This document shows positions 19,733 to 28,905 of a stretch of 64,000 nt of DNA, piece after piece. Position 1 is the stretch's first letter, and each line of letters opens with the position of its first letter. The stretch comes from Actinomyces haliotis (GTDB taxonomy: Bacteria; Actinomycetota; Actinomycetes; Actinomycetales; Actinomycetaceae): contig NZ_JACWNA010000001.1 of the NCBI RefSeq assembly GCF_015355765.1, positions 269,591 through 333,590 on the forward strand. Direction: 5' to 3'. The notes below the pieces were generated by a model that saw only the letters and a list, made by a program, of their open reading frames with translations, was not told where the DNA came from and did no database searches. Both the position numbers and the translations under genes were made by a program.

Positions 19733-21126
19733 CAGCGGTCCACGCCTCCCAGGACGGGGTCGATCGACGCCAGCGACGGGACGAGGTCGGCGATCATGCC
19801 GCCCTCCCCCATCATGGCCAGCGACTGCAGGTTGGAGTAGGAGGGGTCGCGGAAGTGGACCCGGTAGGGGCGCGTCCCGCCGTCGGACACGGCGTGGACG
19901 CCCAGGACGCCCTTGGCGTGCTCGATGCTCTCGTAGACCTGGCCGGCCGGGACGCGGAAGCCCTGCGTCACCAGCTTGAAGTGGTGGATGAGGGACTCCA
20001 TCGAGGTGCCCATGATCTCGCGGACGTGCTCCAGGGACTGGCCCTGGCCGTCGGTGGCGATGGCCATCTGGGCGGGCCAGGCGATGGTCGGGTCGGCGAC
20101 CATGTGGCTGTTGGACGGATCGTCGCCGCGGGCGGTGATCTCGTCGAGGCGGTCGAGGGCCTGGGAGACGATCTTGAGCGACTGGTAGCACTCGTCGAAG
20201 CGCACGCGCAGTCGGTTGTAGACGTCGGAGCGGTCGTAGACGGGGACGTCGAAGTCGTAGGTCTCGTAGCCGCAGTACGGGCGGGTCCTGCGCAGGTCGA
20301 GCGGGTAGCCGGCAGCCTTGATGCAGGGGCCGGTGAGGCCCAGGGCCATGCCTGCGGAGAGGGTGATCTCGCCGACGCCGATGAAGCGGGACTTGAGGAT
20401 CGGGTTCTCGAGCAGCAGCTCGCCGAGCTCCTTGACGTCGTTCTTGATGTCCGGCATGACGGAGCGGACGAACTCGCTGAACTCGGCCGGGACGTCCTGG
20501 GCGAGGCCGCCCGGTCGGACGTAGGCGTGGTTCATGCGCAGGCCGGAGACCATCTCGAAGGCACGCAGGATGTTCTCGCGGCAGCGGAAGGCGATCGTCA
20601 TGAGCGTGGTGCCGCCCATCTCGTTGCCGCCGGTGCCGATGGCGATGACGTGCGAGGCGATGCGGTTGAGCTCCATGAGGATGACGCGCACGACGGTGGC
20701 CTTCTCGGGCACGTCGTCGGTGATGCCGAGGAGCTTCTCGACGGCGAGGGCGTAGCCGACCTCCTGGAAGAAGGGGGCCACGTAGTCCATGCGGGTCACG
20801 AAGGTCTCGCCCTGGGTCCAGGTGCGGTACTCCATGTTCTTCTCGATGCCCGTGTGGAGGTAGCCGGTGCCGACGCGGACCTCGGTGACCTTCTCACCGT
20901 CGGTCTCGAGGACGAGGCGGAGGACGCCGTGGGTGGAGGGGTGGACGGGCCCCATGTTGACGACGATGCGGTCGTGCTCGAGGCGGTCCTGCTCGTCGCG
21001 CGCGGCGATCTCGGCCGCGATCTCGTCCCAGTCGCCGCCCTCGGCGGTCCACTGGGGGGCGCCCTCGGCGAGCGCGTCGGTGGCGGGGCCGGTGGCGTGG
21101 AACTGGGTGCTGCTGGCGGTGCTCAT
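19732..21126 (-). CDS. nuoD: NADH-quinone oxidoreductase subunit D
   Basis: NuoD is the 49-kDa subunit that lines the quinone site together with NuoB. It has 464 residues, including the quinone-site beta hairpin [14 protein letters not shown] near 58-71 and the helix RMDYVAPF, plus the conserved C-terminal segment [10 protein letters not shown] separate NuoC precedes it, so there is no CD fusion. The ATG shares one base with the nuoC stop. Confidence 0.97.
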   Translation of the reverse strand: MSTASSTQFHATGPATDALAEGAPQWTAEGGDWDEIAAEIAARDEQDRLEHDRIVVNMGPVHPSTHGVLRLVLETDGEKVTEVRVGTGYLHTGIEKNMEYRTWTQGETFVTRMDYVAPFFQEVGYALAVEKLLGITDDVPEKATVVRVILMELNRIASHVIAIGTGGNEMGGTTLMTIAFRCRENILRAFEMVSGLRMNHAYVRPGGLAQDVPAEFSEFVRSVMPDIKNDVKELGELLLENPILKSRFIGVGEITLSAGMALGLTGPCIKAAGYPLDLRRTRPYCGYETYDFDVPVYDRSDVYNRLRVRFDECYQSLKIVSQALDRLDEITARGDDPSNSHMVADPTIAWPAQMAIATDGQGQSLEHVREIMGTSMESLIHHFKLVTQGFRVPAGQVYESIEHAKGVLGVHAVSDGGTRPYRVHFRDPSYSNLQSLAMMGEGGMIADLVPSLASIDPVLGGVDR

Positions 21127-21887
21127 CAGCGGTACGACCTCCGGGTGTCGGCGGGCGGGGTGGTGGCGCCCTTGTACTCGACGGGGATGCCGCCGAGCGG
21201 GTAGTCCTTGCGCTGCGGGTGGCCGACCCAGTCGTCGGGCATGGCGGAGCGGGTGAGGTTGGGGTGGCCGTCGAAGACGATGCCCATGAGGTCCCAGGTC
21301 TCGCGCTCGTGCCAGTCGTCGCCGGGGTAGACGGAGACGATGGAGGGCACGTGCGGGTCGGAGTCAGGGCAGGTCACCTCGAGGCGGATGGCGCGGGAGC
21401 CGTGGGTGAGCGAGAGGAGCTCGAAGCAGGCGTGGAGCTCGCGGCCGGCGTCGCCGGGGTAGTGGACGCCGGAGACGCCCAGGCACAGCTCGAAGCGGAG
21501 GTCCTGGTCGTCGCGCAGCGGGCGGACGACGTCGAGGAGGTGCTCGCGCGTGATGAAGAGGGTGAGCTCGTCGTGCTCGATGACGACCTTCTCGATCGCG
21601 TCGGCGGGCTCGACGCCGGCGTCCTGGAGGTCCTCGACGAGGGCGTCGACGGCGTCGTCGAACCAGGAGCCGTAGGGGCGCACCGCGGCGGGCGCGAGGG
21701 CGACGACGCTCGTCGTGCCGTTGTAGCCGGAGGTGTCGCCGGCGTCGGACTGGCCGAACTGGCCCGTGTGCGTGCCGATGACCTCGAGGCGCAGCTCGGG
21801 GCGCACCTCGCGGCCCGCGACCTCGGGCACGGCCGGCGCCGCGGCCTCGGGCGCCTCGACGTCGGAGGAGGGGGTGTTCTCACTCAT
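21126..21887 (-). CDS. nuoC: NADH-quinone oxidoreductase subunit C
   Basis: NuoC is the 30-kDa scaffold subunit of the peripheral arm, 253 residues. The family signature is EREVWDLMG-like (here [18 protein letters not shown]) followed by [14 protein letters not shown] near the C-terminus. The first 40 residues are Ala/Glu/Pro-rich, an actinobacterial extension. The ATG overlaps the nuoB stop by ATGA. Confidence 0.96.
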   Translation of the reverse strand: MSENTPSSDVEAPEAAAPAVPEVAGREVRPELRLEVIGTHTGQFGQSDAGDTSGYNGTTSVVALAPAAVRPYGSWFDDAVDALVEDLQDAGVEPADAIEKVVIEHDELTLFITREHLLDVVRPLRDDQDLRFELCLGVSGVHYPGDAGRELHACFELLSLTHGSRAIRLEVTCPDSDPHVPSIVSVYPGDDWHERETWDLMGIVFDGHPNLTRSAMPDDWVGHPQRKDYPLGGIPVEYKGATTPPADTRRSYR

Positions 21888-22513
21888 GCGAGCAGGCCCT
21901 TCATCTCGTGGGTGGGGGTGGCGGCGAGGGCAGCGGCCTCGACGGCGCGCGCGATCTCCTCGCGGTGCTTGAAGATCGGGCGGCGCTCGATCTGGCGGGT
22001 GAGCTCGAGCATCGCGTTGATGAGCATCTCCGGACGGGGCGGGCAGCCGGGCAGGTAGATGTCGACCGGGACGATGTGGTCGCAGCCCTGGATGACGGCG
22101 TAGTTGTTGAAGATGCCGCCCGAGGAGGCGCAGGCGCCCATGGAGATGACCCACTTGGGCTCGGGCATGGAGTCGTAGACGTTGCGGATGACCGGGGCCA
22201 TCTTGTGGGAGACGCGGCCGGACACGATCATGACGTCGGAGTGGCGCGGCGAGGCGCGGAAGACCTCCCAGCCGAAGCGGGACATGTCGAAGCGGGGCGT
22301 GCCGGTGCCCATCATCTCGATGGCGCAGCAGGCCAGACCCATGGTGACCGGCCACAGCGAGCGCGCCTGGGCGAGGCCCGTCAGCTTCTCGACGCTGGTG
22401 AGCATGAAGCCGGGCCCCTCGACGGACTGCTCGGCCTCGATCTGAAGATCGCCCCTCTTGGAGGGGATGGTCCTCATCTTCTCGTTGTAGGCCTTGAACT
22501 CTGTCTTGTCCAT
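21884..22513 (-). CDS. nuoB: NADH-quinone oxidoreductase subunit B (cluster N2)
   Basis: NuoB carries cluster N2, the last electron donor to quinone. It has 209 residues with the ligand sets LACCAIEMM near 58-66, [10 protein letters not shown] and [10 protein letters not shown]. The tandem cysteines of N2 are present. AGGAGC lies six bases before the ATG. It follows nuoA after a 43-base gap, the longest inside the operon. Confidence 0.97.
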   Translation of the reverse strand: MDKTEFKAYNEKMRTIPSKRGDLQIEAEQSVEGPGFMLTSVEKLTGLAQARSLWPVTMGLACCAIEMMGTGTPRFDMSRFGWEVFRASPRHSDVMIVSGRVSHKMAPVIRNVYDSMPEPKWVISMGACASSGGIFNNYAVIQGCDHIVPVDIYLPGCPPRPEMLINAMLELTRQIERRPIFKHREEIARAVEAAALAATPTHEMKGLLA

Positions 22514-22556
22514 GTGCTGCTCCTGTAGGTCCTTCGCTCCGTCTTGCCTGCGCCGG

Positions 22557-22916
22557 TCAGTCCCAGTCGAGACCGCCGCGGCGCCACTCGAGGAGGTAGG
22601 GCACGGTGATGAGGGCGATGAAGACGAGGGCCGCGCTCAGCCCGAAGAAGCCGAGGCGGTGGAACGCCGTGGCCCACGGGTAGAGGAAGACGACCTCGAC
22701 GTCGAAGATGATGAAGGTCATGCCGACGAGGTAGAAGGCGACCGGGAAGCGGCCGTGGTCGGTGTTGGTCGGCGTCGGGTCGATGCCGCACTCGTAGTTC
22801 TGCGTCTTGATCTTGTTGCGCTTGTTCGGGCTGACGATGGCCGAGAGGGCGAGACCGCCGAGGGCCACGACGAGCGCGACCGCCGCCATGATGAGCAGTG
22901 AGACGTAGGGGTTCAT
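22557..22916 (-). CDS. nuoA: NADH-quinone oxidoreductase subunit A
   Basis: NuoA is a three-helix membrane subunit of complex I at the quinone site, 119 residues. The typical sequences YECGIDPTP after helix 1 and [15 protein letters not shown] in helix 2 are present. Its ATG overlaps the stop of the upstream reductase gene (ATGA), so translation of complex I starts coupled to that gene. Confidence 0.97.
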   Translation of the reverse strand: MNPYVSLLIMAAVALVVALGGLALSAIVSPNKRNKIKTQNYECGIDPTPTNTDHGRFPVAFYLVGMTFIIFDVEVVFLYPWATAFHRLGFFGLSAALVFIALITVPYLLEWRRGGLDWD

Positions 22917-24277
22917 GCTGCCGGCACCATTCTCGAGAGGATCTGGATGAGGTGGTCGGTGGGGTCGCCGCCGCGGCGCTCCCAGCCGTCCGAGAGGAGC
23001 TTGGTCACGAGCCGCATGAGGCGCTTGCGCGGCAGCCCGTAGCGGGTGCACAGGCGCATGACCTCGGGGTGCTCGATGAGTGAGACGAAGACGCGTCCGA
23101 GCGTGTAGTAGCCGCCCATCTGCGCCTCGAGGGCCCGAGGGTACTCCGCCAGCGCGAGCTCGCGCCCCGCGGCGGTGCTGCGGGCGGAGGCGAGGGCGGC
23201 GGCCTGGGCGGCGTAGCGGCCCGACATGATCGCCTGGGCGATGCCCTCCCCGTTGAAGGGGGACACCATGCCGCCGGCGTCGCCGAGGAGCATGAGCCCG
23301 TCAGCGTAGTGGGGCTTGCGGTTGAAGGCCATCGGGAGGGCGGCCGAGGCGAGGCGTCCGACCTGGTTCTCGGGGGTGAAGCCCCAGGACTCGGGGCAGT
23401 TCTCCATCCAGCGGCTGAAGACGGCCTTGTAGTCGATGCGGGTCGTGGCGGCTCGGCTGGAGACGGAGCCGAGGCCGACGTTGACCAGGCCGTCGCCCAC
23501 GGACCAGATCCAGCCGTAGCCGGGCAGGAGGTCGGAGCGGTTCGCGGGGCCGTCCCACAGCTCGAGCTGGGACTCCATCCAGGAGTCCTCGGCGCGCGGC
23601 GAGCGGAAGTAGGCGCGCACGGCGACGCCGAGCGGCTTGCGCTCGTCCTTGCTGCGCCCCACGGAGGTGGCGAGTCGGGCGGAGACGCCGCCGGCGTCGA
23701 CGACGAGCGGGGCGGAGACGGTCGCGGGGGCCTCGACGCCTGGGTTCTCGACGCGCGCGGTGGGCTTCACCTCGACGCCGGTGACGCGCCCGGTCGGGGT
23801 GGTGACGGCGCCGGTGACGGTGACGCCGGTGAGGAGGCGCGCGCCGACAGCGGCGGCGTGCTCGGCGAGGTCCCGGTCGAGCTGCGAGCGACGGCGCGCC
23901 ATGCCGTAGGACGGGAGCGAGGGGCGCTCGGGCCACGGCACGTGGAGCATGTGGCCGCCACCGATGACGCGAAGGCCCTCGTTGTGCTGCCAGCCGGTGG
24001 TGTCGACGCCCATGAGGGCGAGCTCGGACACCGCGGAGGGGGTGAGGCCGTCGCCGCAGACCTTGTCCCGGCCGAGCTCGTTCTTCTCGAGGAGGAGGAC
24101 GTCGAGACCGAGGCGGGCCATGTGGTAGGCGGCGGAGGCGCCGGCGGGGCCGGCCCCGACGACGACGACGTCGGCGGTGAGGTCCTCGGGACGAGCGGGG
24201 GTGCGCATGGCGGGCTCGTCGGACGTCGGCGTGGCCTGGGCGGCCTGGCGGGGCTGCGGCGTGCGGGCGTCGGACAC
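22913..24277 (-). CDS. Geranylgeranyl reductase-family flavoprotein (MenJ-like)
   Basis: This is an FAD-dependent oxidoreductase of the geranylgeranyl reductase family, closest in kind to mycobacterial MenJ, which saturates one double bond of the menaquinone side chain. The FAD site VVVGAGPAGASAA is at about 39-51, DKVCGDGLTP follows, and GDAGGMVSPFNGEGI marks the second FAD motif. I chose the GTG at 24277 since AAGGAGG lies eleven bases upstream; an ATG at 24298 or 24358 would add 7 or 27 residues. It is the first gene of the nuo operon and overlaps nuoA by ATGA. The substrate assignment rests on context. Confidence 0.88.
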   Translation of the reverse strand: MSDARTPQPRQAAQATPTSDEPAMRTPARPEDLTADVVVVGAGPAGASAAYHMARLGLDVLLLEKNELGRDKVCGDGLTPSAVSELALMGVDTTGWQHNEGLRVIGGGHMLHVPWPERPSLPSYGMARRRSQLDRDLAEHAAAVGARLLTGVTVTGAVTTPTGRVTGVEVKPTARVENPGVEAPATVSAPLVVDAGGVSARLATSVGRSKDERKPLGVAVRAYFRSPRAEDSWMESQLELWDGPANRSDLLPGYGWIWSVGDGLVNVGLGSVSSRAATTRIDYKAVFSRWMENCPESWGFTPENQVGRLASAALPMAFNRKPHYADGLMLLGDAGGMVSPFNGEGIAQAIMSGRYAAQAAALASARSTAAGRELALAEYPRALEAQMGGYYTLGRVFVSLIEHPEVMRLCTRYGLPRKRLMRLVTKLLSDGWERRGGDPTDHLIQILSRMVPAA

Positions 24278-24460
24278 GAGCTCGTGCACCTCCTTCATGG
24301 GGAGCGGGGTCGCTTGGGTCGGCGACCGAGAGCCCCGCGGGCAGGCGGAGCCGCGCATGACTCTACCGAGGAGCCGCGGGCGGTCCGGCAGCCGCCGGGC
24401 CGTGGCGCCCTTTCGGCGTCATGGCGCCGCGGCCCGAGCCGTTCGGTCACGACCGGGTCT

Positions 24461-24480
24461 CGTTCCCGTGAACGTATTTA
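24461..24480 (-). promoter_or_regulatory. Candidate nuo operon promoter with palindrome
   Basis: On the reverse strand TAAATA (24475-24480) is preceded by TGC, giving an extended -10, and is followed at once by an inverted repeat CGTTC-N4-GAACG (24461-24474) at the expected start site. No good -35 is seen. A second possible -10, TAGAGT, is at 24360-24365. The same GTGCTAAATA string is in the lacI-operon promoter. Confidence 0.45.
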
Positions 24481-24502
24481 GCACTCCTCGGTCTTGCGGA
24501 TT

Positions 24503-24514
24503 TCACGTTTGTGA
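24503..24514. promoter_or_regulatory. Palindrome TCAC-N4-GTGA between nuo operon and menG
   Basis: A perfect inverted repeat lies upstream of the candidate nuo -10 and about 100 bases before menG. It could be a regulator site for either direction. It is the reverse orientation of a Rex or CRP-type half-site arrangement. Confidence 0.35.
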
Positions 24515-24525
24515 GGTGGGTCTCC

Positions 24526-24537
24526 GGTCACGTGACC
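24526..24537. promoter_or_regulatory. 12-bp perfect palindrome GGTCACGTGACC
   Basis: This uninterrupted palindrome lies between the divergent nuo operon and menG. Operator function is inferred only from symmetry and position. Confidence 0.4.
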
Positions 24538-24602
24538 TTCCCGCGCCCCGAGCCGCCGTCGACCGCGCCGCCCGGCCGACCGTCCCGTCCTCCGCGGCCT
24601 GA

Positions 24603-24608
24603 CATGAT
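24603..24608 (+). promoter_or_regulatory. Leaderless -10 box of menG
   Basis: CATGAT is followed by six bases and then the menG ATG. There is no ribosome binding site, so menG may be leaderless. Confidence 0.45.
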
Positions 24609-24614
24609 GGGTCC

Positions 24615-25316
24615 ATGAGCCGAGCCACCCTTGCCAAGGACCCGCGCGAGGTCGCGGGCATGTTCGACGCCGTCGCGCGCCGCTACGACCTCACGAACGA
24701 CGTCATGAGCCTGTGGCAGGTGCACATGTGGCGACGGGTCACCCGGAGCGCCGTCGGCGCTCGTCCGGGCACGCGCGTGCTCGACCTCGCCGCGGGCACC
24801 GGCACCTCCTCCGTCGAGTACGCGGCCGACGGCGCCGATGTGGTCGCCTGCGACTTCTCGACCGGAATGGTCGCCGAGGGCAAGGCGCGCCACCCCGAGA
24901 TCGAGTTCGTCGCCGGTGACGCGATGGCCCTGCCCTTCGCCGACGCGTCCTTCGACGTCGTCACCATCTCCTACGGCCTGCGCAACGTCCAGGACACCGT
25001 CAAGGCGCTCTCGGAGATGCTCCGCGTCACCCGACCCGGTGGACGGATCGTCATCGCCGAGTTCTCCCAACCCGTGTTGAGGCCCTTCCGCGAGCTCTAC
25101 CGCTTCTACCTGGGCACGGCCCTGCCCGCCGCCGGGCGCCTCGTCTCCTCCAACACGGAGGCCTACTCCTACCTCGGGGAGTCGATCGTCGACTGGGCGG
25201 ACCAAAAGCGGCTTGCCTCCCTCATGCAGGAGGCCGGGTGGCGCGGCGTCGGCTACAAGAACCTCTCCGGCGGCATCGTCGCGGTCCACCGCGCGACGCG
25301 CCCCGTCGAGCAGTGA
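24615..25316 (+). CDS. menG: Demethylmenaquinone methyltransferase
   Basis: This is the UbiE/MenG C-methyltransferase that makes menaquinone from demethylmenaquinone with S-adenosylmethionine, the last ring step. It has 233 residues. [16 protein letters not shown] at about 17-32 is the family N-terminal signature, [12 protein letters not shown] near 55-66 is the SAM site, and YGLRNVQD matches the second UbiE pattern. It has no ribosome binding site (see the -10 box at 24603). It is divergent from the nuo operon and overlaps menF by GTGA. Confidence 0.96.
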   Translation: MSRATLAKDPREVAGMFDAVARRYDLTNDVMSLWQVHMWRRVTRSAVGARPGTRVLDLAAGTGTSSVEYAADGADVVACDFSTGMVAEGKARHPEIEFVAGDAMALPFADASFDVVTISYGLRNVQDTVKALSEMLRVTRPGGRIVIAEFSQPVLRPFRELYRFYLGTALPAAGRLVSSNTEAYSYLGESIVDWADQKRLASLMQEAGWRGVGYKNLSGGIVAVHRATRPVEQ

Positions 25317-26842
25317 GCGCCTCCCCGCGCCCCCGCCGCACCGGGAGCTCGCCGTCGACCGTCTCCCCCTTCCCGCTCGTCACCGCGTTCCGGCCGGCCG
25401 ACGAGGTCGCCGCGCGGCCTCCCCGGCTCTCCTTCCGCACGACGGCCCTCCCTGACGGCTCCCTCGCCCTGCCCCGACAGGGTGAGGACGGTGAGCTCCA
25501 CGGCGCGCCGATCCCGGAGGACCCCGGCACCCCGCTTACACTCATCGACCTCCTCGAGTCCCACGGCGACGTCGCCTCCTGGGTGCGCGAGGGCCGCGGC
25601 GTCGTCGCCCTCGGACGGACGCTCGAGATCTCCGCCCGCGGCGAGGAGCGGATCGAGGAGCTGCGCGCCGCCTGGCGCGCCACCGTCTACGCCTCCTGGT
25701 GGGAGGACCCGCTCGTCCGCCCCGGCACGGGCCCGGTGGCACTCGGCACCATCACCTTCTCCCCCGCCTCCGCCGAGCGATCGGCCCTCATCGTGCCGCG
25801 GATCCTCATCGGCCTCGACGACGAGGGGAGCTGGATCACCACGGCCGTCGCCGAGGGCGAGGAGCACCCCGACCCCGGGGCGCTCCTGCCCGCTCTCGTG
25901 TCCACCGCGCGCCTCCACCGTGCCGCCGCGGAGCGCCAGGAGACCGCCGAGGTCTCCCCCGGCGCGCTGAGCGACGAGGCCTGGTGCGAGGCCGTCGTCG
26001 AGGCCCGGCGCCGGATGGCCGAGGGTGAGGCCCGCAAGGTCGTCCTGGCTCGGGACGTCGTCGTGCGGCCCACGCGCGGTCTCGCCACGGGGACCGTCCT
26101 CGGCCACCTCGCCCGTCACTACCCCTCGTGCTGGACCTTCGCCGTCGACGGCATGATCGGGGCGACCCCGGAGCTGCTCGTCCGCCTCGAGGGCCGCCGG
26201 CTCTTCTCACGAGTCCTCGCGGGGACGGCGCGGCGCCACGACGCGGCCGGGGCCTCGGTCGCGACCGGCCCCGGCGTCTCGCCGACCGGCGAGGACGCCG
26301 CTCCGACGACCGACGTGCTCGAGGACCTCGCCGCCTGGCTCTCGCGGTCCGGGAAGAACCGCGAGGAGCACGAGCTCGCCAGGGCCTCGGCGGTCCACGC
26401 CCTCGCCCCCCTGTGCTCCGTGGTGGAGGCGCCGGAGCCCTTCGTCCTCACGCTCCCGAACGTCCTCCACCTCGCCTCCGACGTCACCGGCGTCGTCGCC
26501 GGGGACACCGGAGCGCTCTCCCTCGTCCGGGCCCTCCACCCGACGGCCGCCGTGTGCGGTGCGCCGACGCCCTCGGCCGCCCGGATCATCGAGGAGGTCG
26601 AGGGGATGGACCGGGGCCGCTACGCGGGCCCCGTCGGCTGGGTCGACTGGCACGGCGAGGGCGAGTGGGGCATCGCCCTGCGCAGCGCACGCCTCACCGC
26701 GACCGAGATCGGGCCGTCGTCACCCGCCCGCGTCTTCGGCGGGGGCGGGATCATGCCCGGATCGGACCCCCGCGACGAGCTCGCGGAGACGCGCGCCAAG
26801 ATGCGCCCCGTCCTCGAGGCCCTCGGCGCCCCGACGGACTGA
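25313..26842 (+). CDS. menF: Isochorismate synthase
   Basis: This chorismate-binding enzyme converts chorismate to isochorismate, the entry to menaquinone synthesis. The C-terminal chorismate-binding domain (about residues 210-500) shows [41 protein letters not shown] and ARVFGGGGI, the catalytic and Mg-binding set. The GTG start overlaps the menG stop by GTGA, giving 509 residues; an open frame upstream inside menG is a shadow. Salicylate or anthranilate synthase is less likely in this men context. It ends at a strong terminator facing the HtrA gene. Confidence 0.93.
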   Translation: MSASPRPRRTGSSPSTVSPFPLVTAFRPADEVAARPPRLSFRTTALPDGSLALPRQGEDGELHGAPIPEDPGTPLTLIDLLESHGDVASWVREGRGVVALGRTLEISARGEERIEELRAAWRATVYASWWEDPLVRPGTGPVALGTITFSPASAERSALIVPRILIGLDDEGSWITTAVAEGEEHPDPGALLPALVSTARLHRAAAERQETAEVSPGALSDEAWCEAVVEARRRMAEGEARKVVLARDVVVRPTRGLATGTVLGHLARHYPSCWTFAVDGMIGATPELLVRLEGRRLFSRVLAGTARRHDAAGASVATGPGVSPTGEDAAPTTDVLEDLAAWLSRSGKNREEHELARASAVHALAPLCSVVEAPEPFVLTLPNVLHLASDVTGVVAGDTGALSLVRALHPTAAVCGAPTPSAARIIEEVEGMDRGRYAGPVGWVDWHGEGEWGIALRSARLTATEIGPSSPARVFGGGGIMPGSDPRDELAETRAKMRPVLEALGAPTD

Positions 26843-26884
26843 CTCGTCCACCGCCCCACCGGCTCCCCCGAACGTCCGGAACCA

Positions 26885-26935
26885 CGAAGGACTCCGCTGC
26901 CCTCTCCTGCGAGGAGAGGACGGCGGAGTCCTTCG
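26885..26935. terminator. Bidirectional terminator, menF / htrA-like gene
   Basis: A two-part stem-loop: a 13-bp outer stem (26885-26897 with 26923-26935) encloses a 7-bp inner stem (26902-26908 with 26912-26918). It lies between the two convergent stops. Confidence 0.85.
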
Positions 26936-26967
26936 TCGCGGCGCCGGGAACCGCGCGCGGCCCGGGT

Positions 26968-28704
26968 TCAGGAGTCCTTGCGCTCCGAGAGGGTCGCCTT
27001 GACCTCCTGCTCCTTGCCGTCGCGGATGACGGTGAGCGTGACCGTGTCGCCCGCGGAGTACTGGCGCACGAAGCCGGTGAGCGCCGCCGCCTGGGTCGTC
27101 GGCTTGCCGTCGATCGCCGTGATGACGTCGCCCTCCTTGAGCCCGGCCTTGGAGGCCGGCGAGTCGGACTCGACGGAGCCGACCTCGGCGCCGGCGCGGG
27201 TGGCTCCGTCGACCGAGGCCGAGGCGTCGCCGATGGAGACGCCGAGGTAGGCGTGCGTGGCCGTGCCGGACTTGATGAGCTGGTCGGCGACCTTCTGGAC
27301 GAGGTTCGAGGGGATCGCGAAGCCGATGCCGATGGAGCCGGACTCGGAGGAGGACGACGAGCTCATCGAGGCGATGGAGCTCGTGATGCCGATGACCTTG
27401 CCGGACTCGTCGAAGAGGGGACCGCCGGAGTTGCCGGGGTTGATCGCCGCGTCGATCTGGATCGCGTTGGTGTAGACGCTCGAGTCGGCCGAGGACTGCG
27501 ACTGGCTCTGGGACTGGTCCTGCGACTGGCCGAAGAGGTCACCGAGGCCGCCGGAGGACTGGCCCTGGGAGGAGTCGGACTCCGAGGTCGTCGTGACGAC
27601 GGGACGGTTGAGGGCCGAGACGATGCCGGTCGTGGCGGTCGAGGACAGGCCGAGGGGGTTGCCGATGGCCATGACGTCCTCGCCGGTGGCCACGGAGTCC
27701 GAGTCCCCGAACTGGGCGACCATGAGGTCGCTCGGGGCCTTCTCGAGCTCGACGACGGCGAGGTCGGTGGCGGGGTCGGTGCCCGTGACCTTGGCGGAGT
27801 AGATGCGCCCATCGGCGAGGGTGACCTGGATCTGGGTTGCGCCGTCGACGACGTGGTTGTTCGTGATGACGTGGCCGGACGAGTCATAGATGACGCCGGA
27901 GCCCTCCGCGGTGCCCGAGGAGGTCTGGACGGTGATGGAGACGACGGCGTTGCCGACGGCCGTCGTGACGGCCTCCCAGTCGGGAGCGGCCTGGGTGGAG
28001 GAGACGGTCTTGGTCGTCGAGCCGGTCGCGAGGCTCGTGGCGTGGCTCGTCGCCGCGGCGGTCGACGAGCTGGAGTCCCCGTCGAGCGAGTGGACGGCGA
28101 CGGCGGTGCCGCCGGAGGCGAGGACGGCGGCGGCGAGCGTCGCGGCGATGACGCCGCCCCACCCCGGCCCGCGACGCTGCTTGCGACGGCGCGGCGCTGA
28201 GGAGTCCGAGGCGCTTCCGGTCGGGTAGCCGTTGTTCGGCGGCTGCCCGGGTCCGCCAGGCTGGGCGGCGGGGGCGGTGGAGCCGGCGGATGCCGCGGAG
28301 CCCGCGTAGGGGGCAGAGGCCGCGGTGGCGTAGCCCGGTGCCGAGGAGACGTACGGGCTGGTGCGGTGGGAGAGGTCGTAGCCGGCCGGCCCGCTCGGGG
28401 CGCTGCGGTAGGGCGACGACGCGGCGCCCTGCCGGAACGGGGTGACGTCGAAGCGGCTGGTGTCGTGGCGCGGGTCCGCGGCGGTGGAGGCCGTGGGCGG
28501 GACGGCCGGGGCCTGCTGCGCGGCGGACCCGCCGACGGGCGGCTGCGGGGCCTTCCGGGTCTCCCCGGTGGCCGGCGCCTGTCCGGTCTGCTGTCCGGTC
28601 GCGTGCTCGGCGTCCTGGTCGGTGCGGCCGGCGGCCTCCTGCGCGGCCTCGCGGCTGAAACGGGGGCTCGTGGGCTGGATCGCGTCGTCGTCTCGGGTGC
28701 TCAT
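26968..28704 (-). CDS. HtrA/DegP-like serine protease with PDZ domain
   Basis: This is a membrane-anchored trypsin-like protease of the S1C family acting outside the cell membrane on misfolded or surface proteins. Residues 1-180 are a disordered, Pro/Ala/Ser/Tyr-rich cytoplasmic part, 183-205 a membrane helix, 240-475 the protease and 484-572 a PDZ domain. The triad is His284 (TNNHVVDG), Asp314 (PATDLAV) and Ser426 (NPGNSGGP). A Ser/Gln low-complexity insert at about 376-408 sits just before the active serine segment. GAGGAGG precedes the ATG. It stands alone between menF and menD. Confidence 0.93.
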   Translation of the reverse strand: MSTRDDDAIQPTSPRFSREAAQEAAGRTDQDAEHATGQQTGQAPATGETRKAPQPPVGGSAAQQAPAVPPTASTAADPRHDTSRFDVTPFRQGAASSPYRSAPSGPAGYDLSHRTSPYVSSAPGYATAASAPYAGSAASAGSTAPAAQPGGPGQPPNNGYPTGSASDSSAPRRRKQRRGPGWGGVIAATLAAAVLASGGTAVAVHSLDGDSSSSTAAATSHATSLATGSTTKTVSSTQAAPDWEAVTTAVGNAVVSITVQTSSGTAEGSGVIYDSSGHVITNNHVVDGATQIQVTLADGRIYSAKVTGTDPATDLAVVELEKAPSDLMVAQFGDSDSVATGEDVMAIGNPLGLSSTATTGIVSALNRPVVTTTSESDSSQGQSSGGLGDLFGQSQDQSQSQSQSSADSSVYTNAIQIDAAINPGNSGGPLFDESGKVIGITSSIASMSSSSSSESGSIGIGFAIPSNLVQKVADQLIKSGTATHAYLGVSIGDASASVDGATRAGAEVGSVESDSPASKAGLKEGDVITAIDGKPTTQAAALTGFVRQYSAGDTVTLTVIRDGKEQEVKATLSERKDS

Positions 28705-28853
28705 GTGTCCTCCTCGGGCCGGGCCCGTGCGTCAAGATGGCTGAAGCCTCACGCGGGAGCCTGGACCGTTTCCGACCCCTGTCTGGGACCGACCTGTGAA
28801 GCCTGAGCCTGGCATGTGAGTCTCCTCCCGTCGGGGTGCCGCGCGGGCCGAGT

Positions 28854-28868
28854 GACCGCAGTGCGGTC
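28854..28868. terminator. Short hairpin after menD
   Basis: A 7-bp perfect inverted repeat (GACCGCA/TGCGGTC) with a one-base centre lies 38 bases after the menD stop. It may attenuate read-through into the protease gene; the tiny loop makes this weak. Confidence 0.3.
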
Positions 28869-28905
28869 CCGCGGGACGACGCACCACGGCACCGTCCCGG
28901 GCCCC

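Noticed and set aside
24467..24483. Rex redox-sensor operator overlapping the nuo -10.
   Set aside because: Only one half matches the actinobacterial Rex pattern; the second half differs at several positions, so it is kept only as a hint.
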